Shown: piece by piece, positions 27,527-37,197 of the stretch
Layout: each line of letters opens with the position of its first letter
Position numbering within the stretch: the stretch's first letter is position 1
Source of the DNA: Parvimonas micra
GTDB lineage: Bacteria; Bacillota; Clostridia; Tissierellales; Peptoniphilaceae
Length of the DNA stretch: 64,000 nt
Assembly: GCF_021300775.1 (NCBI RefSeq)
Contig: NZ_JAJTJP010000001.1
Coordinates: forward strand, 124,001-188,000
Reading direction: 5' to 3'
Position numbers and translations under genes: made by a program
The notes under the pieces: generated by a model
Told to the model about the DNA's origin: nothing
The model's database searches: none
The model's input: the letters and a program-made list of their open reading frames with translations, nothing else

Positions 27527-27810
27527 GTAAAATTTAGAGGAGTTTTTATAAATTGTAGATTTTATTTATTAGAATTAAAAATTTTTTTAATTTACATATT
27601 TAATTTTATAAATTATTTTGCTATAATATAAATTGTAAAGTTCTGACTTATAATTGAAAAACAAGAATACTTATTTTAGTTTTATTTAAAGTATATATTA
27701 TAGAATATGTTAGAATTATTAATTAATTTAAATAATATATGTTTTAAATAATTATAAAAAATATGATAATTTAAGTATAAGAAAATATCAATTTTTGGGA
27801 GGATTTTTTT
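27527..27810. other. Non-coding spacer and dlt leader
   Basis: No supported gene. An extended -10 (27619-27627) would give a dlt leader of about 180 bases that is almost pure A/T. I see no recognisable riboswitch or T-box in it. Confidence 0.55.
27619..27627 (+). promoter_or_regulatory. Extended -10 promoter of the dlt operon
   Basis: TG-C-TATAAT with no matching -35 hexamer at 17 bases. It is the best promoter candidate upstream of dltA. Confidence 0.5.
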
Positions 27811-29325
27811 GTGAAGTATTTAGAAACTTTAAACAGTTACAAATATTCAGAAAAAATTGCTTATATTTGTAATGAAAGCTCTATTACATACAAGGAGCTT
27901 ATGCTATTTTCAGACAGATTAGCAAAATATATTTTAAAAAATTTTGGTGTTAAGAATAAAGAGGCAATTCCTGTTTTTGGTCATAAAGATTATTTAATGT
28001 TAGTAAGTTTTTTAGCTTGTACAAAATCGGGACATCCTTACTGTCCAATGGATATTACTTTTACAAGGAATAGAGTTGAGGATGTGCTAAATATTACAGA
28101 GTCTAAATTTTCGCTATTTACAGAAGATTTGGTTGTAGATGAAAAGTTTAATACATTGACTAAAAAAGATATATTAGAAATAATTAATGATAAAAAATAC
28201 GATGAAATTCCTAATGAAGGTCTGTATGAAATCGAACCAGAAGATATTGTTTATATAATATTTACTTCAGGTAGTACAGGAAAACCTAAGGGAGTTCAAA
28301 TAACTTATGATAATTTGAATAATTATATTGAGTGGATGCATAATGTAGTGGAGAATAAAAAGAATAAAGTATATTTAAATCAAGCGCCTTTTTCTTTTGA
28401 TTTATCTGTAATGGATCTTTATTTGTCGTTATATTCAGAATCTACATTATATGCTATTACTAAAGAAGATCAACAAGATTTTGCTAGATTATATGAGCAT
28501 CTAGAAAAATCTGGTATTACAAATTGGGTTTCAACACCTTCATTTGCGGATATGTGTTTATCTATGACAGAATTTTCTTATGAGAATGTAAAAAACATTG
28601 AATATTTTCTTTTTTGTGGAGAGGTGTTAACTAAGAAAACAGCTCAAAGATTAAATAATAGATTTCCTAATGCAAAAGTAATTAATACTTATGGTCCAAC
28701 AGAATCAACTGTTTGTGTTACAGATATTTTAATAACTGATGAAGTTATTGAAAATTATGAAACTCTTCCATTGGGTGATGTTAAAAAAGGAAGTAGAATT
28801 GAAATAAGAGATGAAGATAAAATATTAGGTGATGGAGAAATAGGTGAAATTGTTATAATAGGAAATACAGTAAGTAGTGGATATTATAAAAACCCAATTC
28901 AAACTAAAAAGTCATTTTTTATTACCGAAAATAATGAAAGAGCATATAAAACAGGAGACTTAGGTTTTTATAAAAATGGACAATTATTCTTTTCAAATAG
29001 AAAAGATTTTCAAGTTAAATTAAATGGATATAGAATTGAATTAGGAGATATTGAAAGTAATCTTTTAAATGTTGATGGAGTAATTTCTTGTTGTGCATTA
29101 CCTAATTATGATTCAGATAATAAAGTTAAGAGTATTACAGCATTTGTTGTAAGTAATGATATAAAAGATGAAAAAGAATATACAAAATTTTTAAAAGAAG
29201 AATTGAAAAAGTATATTCCAGTTTATATGATACCAAAGAAAATTAAATTCTTAGAGAAATTGCCAATGAATAATAATGGTAAGGTAGATAGAAAAGAATT
29301 AAAGAGGATATTAGAAAATAAATAG
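27811..29325 (+). CDS. dltA: D-alanine--D-alanyl carrier protein ligase
   Basis: A 504-residue adenylating enzyme that activates D-alanine and loads it onto DltC. Adenylation motifs include FTSGSTGKPKGVQ, FSFDLSVMDLY, NTYGPTE, YKTGDLG and the lysine in NNNGKVDRKEL. It starts at a GTG with GGGAGGA nine bases upstream. It heads a five-gene operon (A, C, B, X, D) that adds D-alanine to teichoic acids, lowering surface negative charge and sensitivity to cationic peptides. Confidence 0.96.
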   Translation: MKYLETLNSYKYSEKIAYICNESSITYKELMLFSDRLAKYILKNFGVKNKEAIPVFGHKDYLMLVSFLACTKSGHPYCPMDITFTRNRVEDVLNITESKFSLFTEDLVVDEKFNTLTKKDILEIINDKKYDEIPNEGLYEIEPEDIVYIIFTSGSTGKPKGVQITYDNLNNYIEWMHNVVENKKNKVYLNQAPFSFDLSVMDLYLSLYSESTLYAITKEDQQDFARLYEHLEKSGITNWVSTPSFADMCLSMTEFSYENVKNIEYFLFCGEVLTKKTAQRLNNRFPNAKVINTYGPTESTVCVTDILITDEVIENYETLPLGDVKKGSRIEIRDEDKILGDGEIGEIVIIGNTVSSGYYKNPIQTKKSFFITENNERAYKTGDLGFYKNGQLFFSNRKDFQVKLNGYRIELGDIESNLLNVDGVISCCALPNYDSDNKVKSITAFVVSNDIKDEKEYTKFLKEELKKYIPVYMIPKKIKFLEKLPMNNNGKVDRKELKRILENK

Positions 29326-29334
29326 GAGAAAGTT

Positions 29335-29562
29335 ATGGAAGAAAAAGTATTTGAGATTTTAGAAGATATTTGTGAAGAAGATTTAAGAGAAACTCCTGAT
29401 GTTAATATATTTGAAGAAGGTTTGATGGATTCCCTTGGACTTGTTAGATTTATTGTTGAAGTTGAAGAACAATTAGGAATTACTTTAGGAATAATGGAAT
29501 TAGATAAGGAAGTAGTAAATACTCCAAATAAAATTATTGAATTTTTAAAAAGTAGTGATTAG
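29335..29562 (+). CDS. dltC: D-alanyl carrier protein
   Basis: A 75-residue acyl-carrier-type protein. The serine in FEEGLMDSLGLVRF carries the phosphopantetheine arm to which DltA attaches D-alanine. It is nine bases after dltA and two before dltB. In Bacillus and Staphylococcus the order is A-B-C-D; here C precedes B. Confidence 0.95.
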   Translation: MEEKVFEILEDICEEDLRETPDVNIFEEGLMDSLGLVRFIVEVEEQLGITLGIMELDKEVVNTPNKIIEFLKSSD

Positions 29563-29564
29563 TA

Positions 29565-30737
29565 ATGGAATTTTTTAGTGGTTTAAATTTTTGGTCATTA
29601 CTCATTATTTTGAGTATTCCTGCAATATTCCTAGGCATTAAAGAGAGAAAAAATAAATATTATATTCTTTTTTCTTCATTGGTTTTCTGCTTTTTAGTTT
29701 ATTCAAAAAATATAAATTCACTAATATATTTAGTTATATTTTTAATATGTGAGTATATGTTAATAAAAGTGTATTTGAGATTAAAAATAGAAAAAAATTG
29801 TGATAGAGTTTCTATATTTGTAATTTTAAGTTTAGTACCACTTTTTATTTCTCGTATATTACCGATTTTAGAAATAGATTATAAATTTGGATTTTTAGGA
29901 ATATCATACATAACTTTTAAAGTAATGCAAATTCTTGTAGAAATAAAAGATAATATGATAAAAGATGTTAATTTTATAGATTATTTATCATTTATGATAT
30001 TTTTTCCAACTTTATCATCTGGTCCTATTGATAGAAGCAGACGATTTATAAAAGATATAGAAAAAACAATTAGTAAGACTGAATATTTAGATAATTTAGG
30101 AAAAGGGATTGAATATATTTTACAAGGATTAGTGTATAAAATAATTCTATCACAACTAATTTTTGATAAGATAAATATTATTTCAGAAGCAACTTATACA
30201 ACAAAAAATCTTACAATATATATGTATTTATATGGATTTTACTTGTTTTTCGACTTTGCTGGGTATAGTTTAATGGCAGTTGGTGTTAGTAAGATATTTG
30301 GAATAGATACGCCAATGAATTTTAATAAACCTTTTTTAGCAAAAGATATGAAAGATTTTTGGAATAGATGGCATATGAGTTTGTCTCATTGGTTTAGAGA
30401 TTTTGTTTTTAGTAGATTAGTTTTTGCTATGTTTAAGAAAAAAATTTTTAAAAGCTCATTAACTACAGCGATGGTTGCTTATATTGTAAATATGACGCTT
30501 ATGGGAGTATGGCATGGTATAAATTTCAGTTATCTTTTATATGGTTTATATCACGGTATTATTCTAGCAATTACAGAATATTTTCAAAAAACAAAATTCT
30601 ATAAGAATAATAAAAATAAAAAATGGTTTGAATATTCATCAATATTTATTACATTTAATTTAGTAATGTTCGGATTTTTCATTTTTTCTGAAAAATTTGT
30701 TTACGTTTTACAGGTAATAGGAGGTAGATTATGGTAA
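29565..30737 (+). CDS. dltB: MBOAT-family D-alanyl transfer protein
   Basis: A 390-residue membrane-bound O-acyltransferase with about ten hydrophobic segments. The family histidine is in GVWHGINFSYLLYGLYHG, and LSSGPIDRSRRF and DFWNRWHMSLSHWFRDF match DltB. It passes the D-alanyl group from DltC across the membrane. The last seven bases overlap the start of dltX, and a strong AGGAGG for that gene lies within the dltB end. Confidence 0.95.
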   Translation: MEFFSGLNFWSLLIILSIPAIFLGIKERKNKYYILFSSLVFCFLVYSKNINSLIYLVIFLICEYMLIKVYLRLKIEKNCDRVSIFVILSLVPLFISRILPILEIDYKFGFLGISYITFKVMQILVEIKDNMIKDVNFIDYLSFMIFFPTLSSGPIDRSRRFIKDIEKTISKTEYLDNLGKGIEYILQGLVYKIILSQLIFDKINIISEATYTTKNLTIYMYLYGFYLFFDFAGYSLMAVGVSKIFGIDTPMNFNKPFLAKDMKDFWNRWHMSLSHWFRDFVFSRLVFAMFKKKIFKSSLTTAMVAYIVNMTLMGVWHGINFSYLLYGLYHGIILAITEYFQKTKFYKNNKNKKWFEYSSIFITFNLVMFGFFIFSEKFVYVLQVIGGRLW

Positions 30738-30862
30738 AAAAAGAAACGAAAGAATTTATATTTAGAGTTTTTTTCTATACAATAATGATTACCTCACTAA
30801 TTATATTTAGTGTATTATATGATTTTAATGTCGTAAAAGATTTTATATATAGTAATTTTTAG
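30731..30862 (+). CDS. dltX: DltX-like small membrane protein
   Basis: A 43-residue reading frame, ATG to TAG, too short for a 60-residue gene filter. It has a basic start (MVKKETKEFIFR), one membrane helix (VFFYTIMITSLIIFSVLY) and the ending FNVVKDFIYSNF. DltX proteins of about 47 residues have the same plan and end in a FIYxEF-like motif that works with DltB and DltD. AGGAGG lies seven bases before the ATG, and the stop overlaps the dltD ribosome binding site. In other Firmicutes dltX usually precedes dltA; here it sits between dltB and dltD. Confidence 0.85.
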   Translation: MVKKETKEFIFRVFFYTIMITSLIIFSVLYDFNVVKDFIYSNF

Positions 30863-30870
30863 GAGTAAAT

Positions 30871-32025
30871 ATGAAAAGATTAAAAGCATTAGCGGTATCA
30901 ATAGTTTTATCTTTAATTATTTCTTTTACATTCTTAAATTTTTATATTAATAAAGAGAAAAAATCATTTGATTTATTTTCGGTTAAGAACAATTCCATTA
31001 GATATAGTGATATTACAGAAAAATATAAATCACATGATGTCTTAACTAAAAATATAGGAAAAGGAACTATAACACTTTTTGGTTCATCTGAACTTATTGT
31101 TACTAATGATTGGAAAGAACATCCTTTCAGAGTTTTAGACTATTCTGATTTGAATATTATGCAAATTGGTGAAGGTTTTTATCAATCTATAATACATGCG
31201 ATAACATTGGGGTCAATTGGAGAAGATAGTCCTATAACAACGGTAAATTTAATCTTATCTATGCAATGGTTTGAAGGTATTGGAATGAAACCTGAAGCTT
31301 TTCAACCAAGATTTTCAGTGGATCATTTGTATAATTTATATAGAAGTGAAAAAGTATCGCAAGAAACAAAAACAAAGATATATAATAGGATTCTTGAACT
31401 TTCTAAAAGTAATGGTGTAGTAACTAGAATAGTAGAAGGAATAAAAAGAAATACTAGATTTGATCAATTTGTTAATAATCTTATGTATAAAAAATATAAG
31501 TTGATAGCAAATAGTAAATTTATGAAACATTATAAAGTAGATTATAGTGTTAATGAAAAAAAAGCTCCTGAAAAAATTGATTGGGATACTTTGAGAAAAG
31601 AGGCAATTTCAGAATGTGATGTTGACTCTTCATCTAATGAGTTCTTTATGTTTAATAAATACTTTGATAAAAATTTCAAGATGAAACTTGCAAAATTAAA
31701 AGATTCTGCAAAGAATACAAAGTATAGAAGTGAAGAAGAATATGGTGATTTACAACTATTTTTGGATGTTGCAAAAGATTTAGGTTTAAAAGTTAATTTG
31801 ATTTTAGTACCACTTCAAGGATATTGGGCTGATTATACTGGTGTTCCTAAAGAAGAGATAGAATACTATTATAGTAGAATTAGAGAAATTTCTGATAAGA
31901 ATAATGTTAATTTGATAGATTATAGTAAATATTCTTATACTAAATATTTTTTTAGAGATGCAACTCATTTAGGAAGACTTGGTCTTTTACAATTACAAGA
32001 AGATTTAATAAAATATAATGATTAA
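30871..32025 (+). CDS. dltD: D-alanyl-lipoteichoic acid biosynthesis protein DltD
   Basis: A 384-residue protein with one N-terminal membrane anchor (ALAVSIVLSLIISFTFLNFYI) and an external SGNH-like esterase domain. The catalytic serine is in TLFGSSELI and the Asp/His pair in FRDATHLGRLG. It works outside the membrane in the last transfer of D-alanine to teichoic acid. It closes the dlt operon. No clear terminator follows, and the next gene has its own promoter. Confidence 0.94.
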   Translation: MKRLKALAVSIVLSLIISFTFLNFYINKEKKSFDLFSVKNNSIRYSDITEKYKSHDVLTKNIGKGTITLFGSSELIVTNDWKEHPFRVLDYSDLNIMQIGEGFYQSIIHAITLGSIGEDSPITTVNLILSMQWFEGIGMKPEAFQPRFSVDHLYNLYRSEKVSQETKTKIYNRILELSKSNGVVTRIVEGIKRNTRFDQFVNNLMYKKYKLIANSKFMKHYKVDYSVNEKKAPEKIDWDTLRKEAISECDVDSSSNEFFMFNKYFDKNFKMKLAKLKDSAKNTKYRSEEEYGDLQLFLDVAKDLGLKVNLILVPLQGYWADYTGVPKEEIEYYYSRIREISDKNNVNLIDYSKYSYTKYFFRDATHLGRLGLLQLQEDLIKYND

Positions 32026-32043
32026 AAAACTTGTATTAAATGA

Positions 32044-32072
32044 TTGAAAATGAACTTAAAATGGTATATAAT
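32044..32072 (+). promoter_or_regulatory. apt promoter
   Basis: TTGAAA and TATAAT are separated by exactly 17 bases, about 30 bases before the apt start codon. Confidence 0.82.
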
Positions 32073-32102
32073 TAGTTGCTGATGAAAATTTAGGAGGAAG
32101 TT

Positions 32103-32621
32103 ATGGACTTAAAATCAAAAATAAGAGTTATTGAAGGATTCCCAAAAGAAGGAATTAGCTTTAAAGATATAACTACATTAATTAGTGATGGTGAAGCTTT
32201 TAGAGAAGCTGTAAATTTAATGAAGAAAAATTTAGAAAATAAAAATATAGACTATATTGTAGGGCCAGAAGCGAGGGGGTTTGTATTTGGATCAGCAGTT
32301 GCTTATGCTTTAAATGTAGGGTTTATACCAGTTAGAAAACCTGGAAAATTACCTGGAGAAACTGCTTCTTTTGAATATTCTCTTGAATATGGAACGGATA
32401 AGTTAGAAATTTGTAAAAATATATTAAAAAGTGGAGATAGAGTTGCTATAGTTGACGATTTACTTGCCACAGGTGGAACGATTAATGCTTGTGCAAAATT
32501 AATTGAGTCACAAGGAGCTGAAGTTGTTTCAATACAATTTTTAATTGAATTAACTGACTTAAATGGTAGAGAAAAAAACAAGGAATATCAAGTAGATTCT
32601 ATTTTGGAGTATAATATTTAA
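32103..32621 (+). CDS. apt: Adenine phosphoribosyltransferase
   Basis: A 172-residue purine salvage enzyme that makes AMP from adenine and PRPP. Motifs are [39 protein letters not shown] and the PRPP loop [19 protein letters not shown] lies before the ATG. Its stop overlaps the rqcP start by one base. A second purine salvage enzyme, hpt, lies 2 kb downstream. Confidence 0.97.
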   Translation: MDLKSKIRVIEGFPKEGISFKDITTLISDGEAFREAVNLMKKNLENKNIDYIVGPEARGFVFGSAVAYALNVGFIPVRKPGKLPGETASFEYSLEYGTDKLEICKNILKSGDRVAIVDDLLATGGTINACAKLIESQGAEVVSIQFLIELTDLNGREKNKEYQVDSILEYNI

Positions 32622-32860
32622 TGAGAATAGATAAATTTTTAAAAAATTCAAGACTTATAAAAAGAAGAACTGTTGCAAAAGAAGCCTGCGAAAAAGAAAG
32701 AATTTTTAGAAATGGAAAAGCTATGAAACCTTCTGATGAAGTAAAAGTTGGAGATATCATAGAATTAAAGTTTGGAAATTCTGATGTTAAAATTAGAGTG
32801 TTAGATATAACTGATAGTCAGAAAAAAGAAGATGCTCAAAAAATGTACGAAAATCTGTAA
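32621..32860 (+). CDS. rqcP: S4-domain RNA-binding protein RqcP (YabO)
   Basis: A 79-residue protein made of one S4 domain ([23 protein letters not shown], then GDIIELKFG). Firmicutes members of this size are RqcP, which helps RqcH and tRNA-Ala extend stalled nascent chains with alanine tails. In Bacillus it also lies upstream of divIC, as here. The ATG overlaps the apt stop (TAATG). Hsp15, a related family, is the alternative. Confidence 0.9.
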   Translation: MRIDKFLKNSRLIKRRTVAKEACEKERIFRNGKAMKPSDEVKVGDIIELKFGNSDVKIRVLDITDSQKKEDAQKMYENL

Positions 32861-32865
32861 AAGTA

Positions 32866-32894
32866 TTGAAAAAAATAATTTTTTAGTATATAAT
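32866..32894 (+). promoter_or_regulatory. Promoter of the divIC/ftsB-tilS-hpt-ftsH genes
   Basis: TTGAAA and TATAAT separated by exactly 17 bases, located just after the rqcP stop. A GGGAGGTGG ribosome binding site follows. Confidence 0.8.
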
Positions 32895-32919
32895 TTATAA
32901 GAGATAGGGAGGTGGCTTG

Positions 32920-33207
32920 ATGAATAAGAGAAATAAAGCTCGAATTCGATTTTATGCGTTAGTATTTTTTGCTCTATGTATTGTTTTTGGAAAAGCTATT
33001 GTTTATCAAGCTAAGGAAAAAAGCAGATTAAGTAAAAAAATTCAAACTTTAGTAGATAGAAAAGATAAACTAAATGCTGAAATCTCAGAAGCAAAAGAAA
33101 GTCTTCAAAATGTAGATAATGAAGAATTTATTAAAAAAGTAGCTAGAGAAAAACTTAAAATGGTAGAAAAAGACGAAGTAATTGTAAAGTATAAGGATGT
33201 CGATTAG
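32920..33207 (+). CDS. divIC: Septum formation initiator, FtsB/DivIC family
   Basis: A 95-residue bitopic membrane protein with a basic cytoplasmic start, one membrane helix (FYALVFFALCIVFGKAIVY), a coiled coil (KKIQTLVDRKDKLNAEISEAKESL) and the conserved VAREKLKMVEKDEVIV ending. It joins FtsL and DivIB/FtsQ in the divisome. The ATG at 32920 is seven bases after GGAGG; a TTG directly before it is in frame but less likely. The position between rqcP and tilS is the same as for Bacillus divIC. Confidence 0.9.
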   Translation: MNKRNKARIRFYALVFFALCIVFGKAIVYQAKEKSRLSKKIQTLVDRKDKLNAEISEAKESLQNVDNEEFIKKVAREKLKMVEKDEVIVKYKDVD

Positions 33208-33227
33208 TTTAATTTAGTAGAGAAAGG

Positions 33228-33251
33228 AGCCGGGTTTATACTCGGTTTTTT
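33228..33251 (+). terminator. Hairpin with T-run directly before tilS
   Basis: Stem CCGGG/CTCGG (one G-T pair), loop TTTATA, then six T residues. It could be a weak terminator or a hairpin that separates the AAAGGAG at 33223-33229 from the tilS ATG at 33258. Confidence 0.5.
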
Positions 33252-33257
33252 ATTTTT

Positions 33258-34631
33258 ATGAAAAATGAATTTTTAAAAACTTTAAAAAATTATGATTTAT
33301 ATGGTTCTGGAATTTTATTAGCTGTTTCAGGTGGTAAAGATTCTATGACTATGTTAGATTTATTTAATTATTATAAAAATGATTTTAAATTAAATATTAT
33401 TGTTTGTCATTTTAATCATTCTTTAAGGGATGATGCTGATAGAGATGAAAATTTTGTAAAAACACAATGCGAAAAATATGGCTTAAAATTTTATTCAAAA
33501 AAAGAAAATGTTAGACTTTTTTCTAGTGATAATAAGATGTCTATAGAAGAGGGTGCAAGAACATTAAGATATAAGTTTTTCTATGAGATTAAAAGTGTTG
33601 AAAAATTAGATTACATAGCTACTGCTCATAATAAGAATGATTTAGCTGAAACTGTTATTATGAGAATACTAAGAGGGACTGGTATTAATGGATTAATTGG
33701 CATTCAGTCTGAAAGAGGAGATTTAATTAGACCTATATTGAATTTTTCAAGATATGATATTGAACAATATATTGAAGAAAATCAAATTCCTTTTGTTGAA
33801 GATGATACTAATTTTGAAGAATTATATTTAAGAAATAAAATTAGATTAAATTTAATGCCTATTCTAGAAAATGACTATAATCCAAGAATATTAGATGCTT
33901 TGTCCAGATTATCAAATATTGCAAATGATTATAATAGTATTTCTAGAGAATATATATTTTCAAAAGAAGGATTATTATGGGAATTTAATAAAGAACAAAT
34001 TGTTGTTTATATTAAAAAATTAAAAAAACAATCCAAATCTTTTAGAAATATAATGTATAGAGAATTTTTTGAATTTATAAGTAAAGATCCTGATAGAATT
34101 AATTATAAGATAATTGAAGAAATAGACAATTTGATTTTTACAAAAACGGGTAAATATATAGAAATAAAAGATGTAATTTTTAAAATAGAATATGATAAAC
34201 TTCTTATTTATGATAAAAATAATTTTAAAAATTCAAAAATAGATTTTTATTTTGAAAATTTAGATTTTTCTTTGTATTCTACTAAGTTTTTTGATATAAT
34301 TATAGAACAGTCTAATATAGAAGAATTTAATAATTTGAAACAAAAAAAAGATATGCTTTTTATAAATAAAAAGTATTTAAAATTGTTGAAGATTAGAAAT
34401 AGAAAAAATGGGGATTTTCTAGAGTTTAATTTTGGAAAGAAAAAGCTAAAGGATCTATTTATTGATGAAAAAATAAATCTTGAAATGAGGGATAATATAC
34501 CTATTTTTGAAATTAATTCAGATATCATTTGGGTTGCTAATATGAGGAGATCAAATAGATATCTAGTAGACAGTAATGAGGATATAATAAAAATTAAGGT
34601 TTTATCAAAGGAGATTTTATGGAGAGATTAG
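33258..34631 (+). CDS. tilS: tRNA(Ile)-lysidine synthase
   Basis: A 457-residue N-type ATP pyrophosphatase that converts C34 of tRNA-Ile(CAU) to lysidine so it reads AUA. The PP-loop is AVSGGKDSM near the N-terminus, with the family motifs HFNHSLR and TAHNKNDLAETVIMRILRGTG. The C-terminal part is lysine-rich and weakly conserved. No Shine-Dalgarno lies at the usual distance; the nearest is 29 bases upstream, beyond a hairpin. It overlaps hpt by 13 bases. Confidence 0.95.
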   Translation: MKNEFLKTLKNYDLYGSGILLAVSGGKDSMTMLDLFNYYKNDFKLNIIVCHFNHSLRDDADRDENFVKTQCEKYGLKFYSKKENVRLFSSDNKMSIEEGARTLRYKFFYEIKSVEKLDYIATAHNKNDLAETVIMRILRGTGINGLIGIQSERGDLIRPILNFSRYDIEQYIEENQIPFVEDDTNFEELYLRNKIRLNLMPILENDYNPRILDALSRLSNIANDYNSISREYIFSKEGLLWEFNKEQIVVYIKKLKKQSKSFRNIMYREFFEFISKDPDRINYKIIEEIDNLIFTKTGKYIEIKDVIFKIEYDKLLIYDKNNFKNSKIDFYFENLDFSLYSTKFFDIIIEQSNIEEFNNLKQKKDMLFINKKYLKLLKIRNRKNGDFLEFNFGKKKLKDLFIDEKINLEMRDNIPIFEINSDIIWVANMRRSNRYLVDSNEDIIKIKVLSKEILWRD

Positions 34632-35179
34632 AATCTATAGTTAAATCAGATATGAAAGAATTATTATTTGATGAAAAAACTATAAAAGATAGAGTTAAGG
34701 AACTTGGACAAGAAATAACTAATCATTACCAAAATGATGATGCTGAACTTGTTGTAGTTGGAATTTTAAGAGGTTCTACATTATTTTTTGCAGACTTAAT
34801 TAGAGCGATTAATCTTCCAATATTAATAGATTTTATGGCAATTTCATCTTATGGAAACTCATCTGAAAGTGGAATTGTAAAAATAGTTAAAGATTTAGAA
34901 GCTGATGTTTCAGGTAAGAACATTTTAATTGTTGAAGATATTATTGATACTGGAAAAACATTAAAATATCTTTTTAACTATTTTAAAGATAGAGGTGCAA
35001 AAACTGTTAAAGTTTCAAGTATGCTAGACAAACCAGAAAGAAGACTTGTAGAAATTTCTGGAGATTTTGTAGGATTTGAGGTTCCAAATGACTTTATTGT
35101 AGGTTATGGACTAGATTATAATCAATCTTATAGAAATTTACCATATATTATTTCTCTTAAGGAAGAGGTATATAAATAG
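34619..35179 (+). CDS. hpt: Hypoxanthine phosphoribosyltransferase
   Basis: A 186-residue salvage enzyme that makes IMP (and GMP) from hypoxanthine or guanine with PRPP. Motifs are VVVGILRGSTLFFADL, DFMAISSYG, the PRPP loop ILIVEDIIDTGKT and the late FIVGYGLDYNQ. The ATG lies within the tilS end, preceded by AAAGGAG. The tilS-hpt-ftsH order is standard in Firmicutes. Confidence 0.97.
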   Translation: MERLESIVKSDMKELLFDEKTIKDRVKELGQEITNHYQNDDAELVVVGILRGSTLFFADLIRAINLPILIDFMAISSYGNSSESGIVKIVKDLEADVSGKNILIVEDIIDTGKTLKYLFNYFKDRGAKTVKVSSMLDKPERRLVEISGDFVGFEVPNDFIVGYGLDYNQSYRNLPYIISLKEEVYK

Positions 35180-35197
35180 AATATTAGGAGGGAAAGC

Positions 35198-37153
35198 GTG
35201 AATAAAAAAACTAAAGCGTATCTTGTTTATTTGATACCGATTTTGTTTTTAACTGCATATTTTTTTGTAATAAAGACTTCAACACCAGTGGTTAAAGAAT
35301 ACACAGTTACAGAAATTGTATCAAAAATAAAAAATGATGAAGTTACTGAAGTAACTACACAAGGTTCATATATAACTGGAAAATTAAATGATAAAGATAA
35401 AACAGAATTTAAGGCATATTTACCTTCAGAATTTAGAATTAATTTTTATGATAATTATCTAAAAGCAAAGGTAGATAACAATACTATAAAATATAATGGT
35501 AAGGCTGAGCCTACAAAGCCATTCTATTTAGAAATTTTGCCTACACTTATAGTTTTAATAGGTCTTGGAGTACTTTGGTTCCTATTTATGAGACAAGCTC
35601 AAGGTGGAGGCAAAGTAATGAATTTTGGAAAGAGTAAAGCAAGACTTCATAAAGATAAGAAAAATGAAGTAACATTTACAGATGTTGCTGGACTTGAAGA
35701 AGAAAAAGAAGAATTACAAGAAATTGTTGATTTCTTGAGATCTCCTAAAAAATATAGTGACATTGGTGCTAGAATTCCAAAAGGTGTTTTACTTGTAGGT
35801 CCTCCGGGAACTGGTAAGACATATCTTTCAAGAGCTGTTGCCGGAGAAGCAAAAGTTCCTTTCTTCAGTATAAGTGGTTCTGACTTTGTTGAAATGTTTG
35901 TAGGTGTTGGGGCATCAAGAGTAAGAGATTTATTTGAAGAAGCTAAGAAAAATGCACCATGTATAATTTTTATAGATGAAATTGATGCTGTTGGTAGAAG
36001 AAGAGGCGCTGGCCTTGGTGGTGGACATGATGAAAGAGAACAAACATTAAACCAATTACTTGTTGAAATGGACGGTTTTGGTGTTAATGAAGGAATAATT
36101 GTTATGGCTGCAACAAATAGACCTGACATTCTAGACCCAGCGATTTTAAGACCTGGTAGATTTGATAGACAAATTTACGTTGGTATACCAAATGTAAAAG
36201 AAAGAGAAGCAATATTAATGGTTCATACAAGAAATAAGAGATTAGATCCTGATGTAGACCTTAAAGTTATTGCTAAACATACTACTGGATTTACTCCAGC
36301 TGATCTTGAAAACTTATGTAATGAAGCTGCATTATTATCGGCTAGATATAATTTAAAGACTATTCCTATGAAGGTTTTTGAAGAAGCTGCAATAAAAGTT
36401 GTAGCTGGTCCTGAAAAGAAATCTGCTGTTGTTACAGATAGGGATAGAAAGATTACTGCTTATCATGAAGCAGGTCATGCTATTGTTTCAAGATTTGTTC
36501 CATTGTCAGATCCTGTTCAAATGATTACAATAGTTCCAAGAGGAAGAGCTGGTGGATTTACTGCATATTCTCAAGATGAAGATAGTCAATATATGACTGT
36601 AAAAGCAATGAAGTCTAGACTTGCAATGATGCTTGGTGGACGTTCAGCAGAGCTTATAATCTTTGAAGATGTAACAACTGGAGCATCTAATGATATTGAA
36701 AGAGCAACTAAACTTGCGAGAAGTATGGTAACTACTTATGGAATGAGTACTAAAATTGGACCTATAAATTATGATATGGGTGAAGAAGAAACTTTCTTAG
36801 GAAGAGATTTTGGAAAGGGAAGAACTTATTCTGAAGATGTTGCAAGACTTATTGATGGTGAAGTTAAAAATCTTCTTGATGAAGCATATAATACTGCTCA
36901 AAATGTATTAAATGAAAATATAGAATTCTTACACTTAATAGCTAACAAACTTTTAGAAGTTGAAACTATAAGTGGAAAAGAATTTGAAACTATGTATAAT
37001 AAGTACATGGGTATTGAAGAAGAAGTAGTTGAAGAATCAGTAGAAAAGGTAGAAGAAGTTTTTGGTGATGAAGTTGTTGAAGAACCAACTGAGAAAGAAG
37101 AAAATACTACTGAAGAAACTGTAGAAGAAAAAATAGAAAATGATGAAAATTAA
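35198..37153 (+). CDS. ftsH: ATP-dependent zinc metalloprotease FtsH
   Basis: A 651-residue membrane AAA protease that degrades membrane and regulatory proteins. Two membrane helices (residues about 9-26 and 108-130) flank an external domain. The AAA module has GPPGTGKT (about 203-210), [11 protein letters not shown] and the pore motif FVGVGA. The zinc site HEAGH is near residue 423. The C-terminal 50 residues are strongly acidic (repeated EEVVEE and TEE), an unstructured tail. It uses a GTG start behind AGGAGGGAAAGC. Confidence 0.97.
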   Translation: MNKKTKAYLVYLIPILFLTAYFFVIKTSTPVVKEYTVTEIVSKIKNDEVTEVTTQGSYITGKLNDKDKTEFKAYLPSEFRINFYDNYLKAKVDNNTIKYNGKAEPTKPFYLEILPTLIVLIGLGVLWFLFMRQAQGGGKVMNFGKSKARLHKDKKNEVTFTDVAGLEEEKEELQEIVDFLRSPKKYSDIGARIPKGVLLVGPPGTGKTYLSRAVAGEAKVPFFSISGSDFVEMFVGVGASRVRDLFEEAKKNAPCIIFIDEIDAVGRRRGAGLGGGHDEREQTLNQLLVEMDGFGVNEGIIVMAATNRPDILDPAILRPGRFDRQIYVGIPNVKEREAILMVHTRNKRLDPDVDLKVIAKHTTGFTPADLENLCNEAALLSARYNLKTIPMKVFEEAAIKVVAGPEKKSAVVTDRDRKITAYHEAGHAIVSRFVPLSDPVQMITIVPRGRAGGFTAYSQDEDSQYMTVKAMKSRLAMMLGGRSAELIIFEDVTTGASNDIERATKLARSMVTTYGMSTKIGPINYDMGEEETFLGRDFGKGRTYSEDVARLIDGEVKNLLDEAYNTAQNVLNENIEFLHLIANKLLEVETISGKEFETMYNKYMGIEEEVVEESVEKVEEVFGDEVVEEPTEKEENTTEETVEEKIENDEN

Positions 37154-37183
37154 AATTAAGTAGAAGCTTGCTTCTACTTAATT
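37154..37183 (+). repeat. Intercistronic 14-bp inverted repeat after ftsH
   Basis: Arms AATTAAGTAGAAGC and GCTTCTACTTAATT are perfectly complementary with two bases between. Only TTTATA follows, so termination would be weak. It begins right after the ftsH stop and may attenuate or stabilise the ftsH message. Confidence 0.7.
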
Positions 37184-37197
37184 TATATGGAGGATTT

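Noticed and set aside
35647-36129. A 160-codon antisense frame within ftsH
   Set aside because: It mirrors the conserved AAA domain of ftsH and has no start signals.
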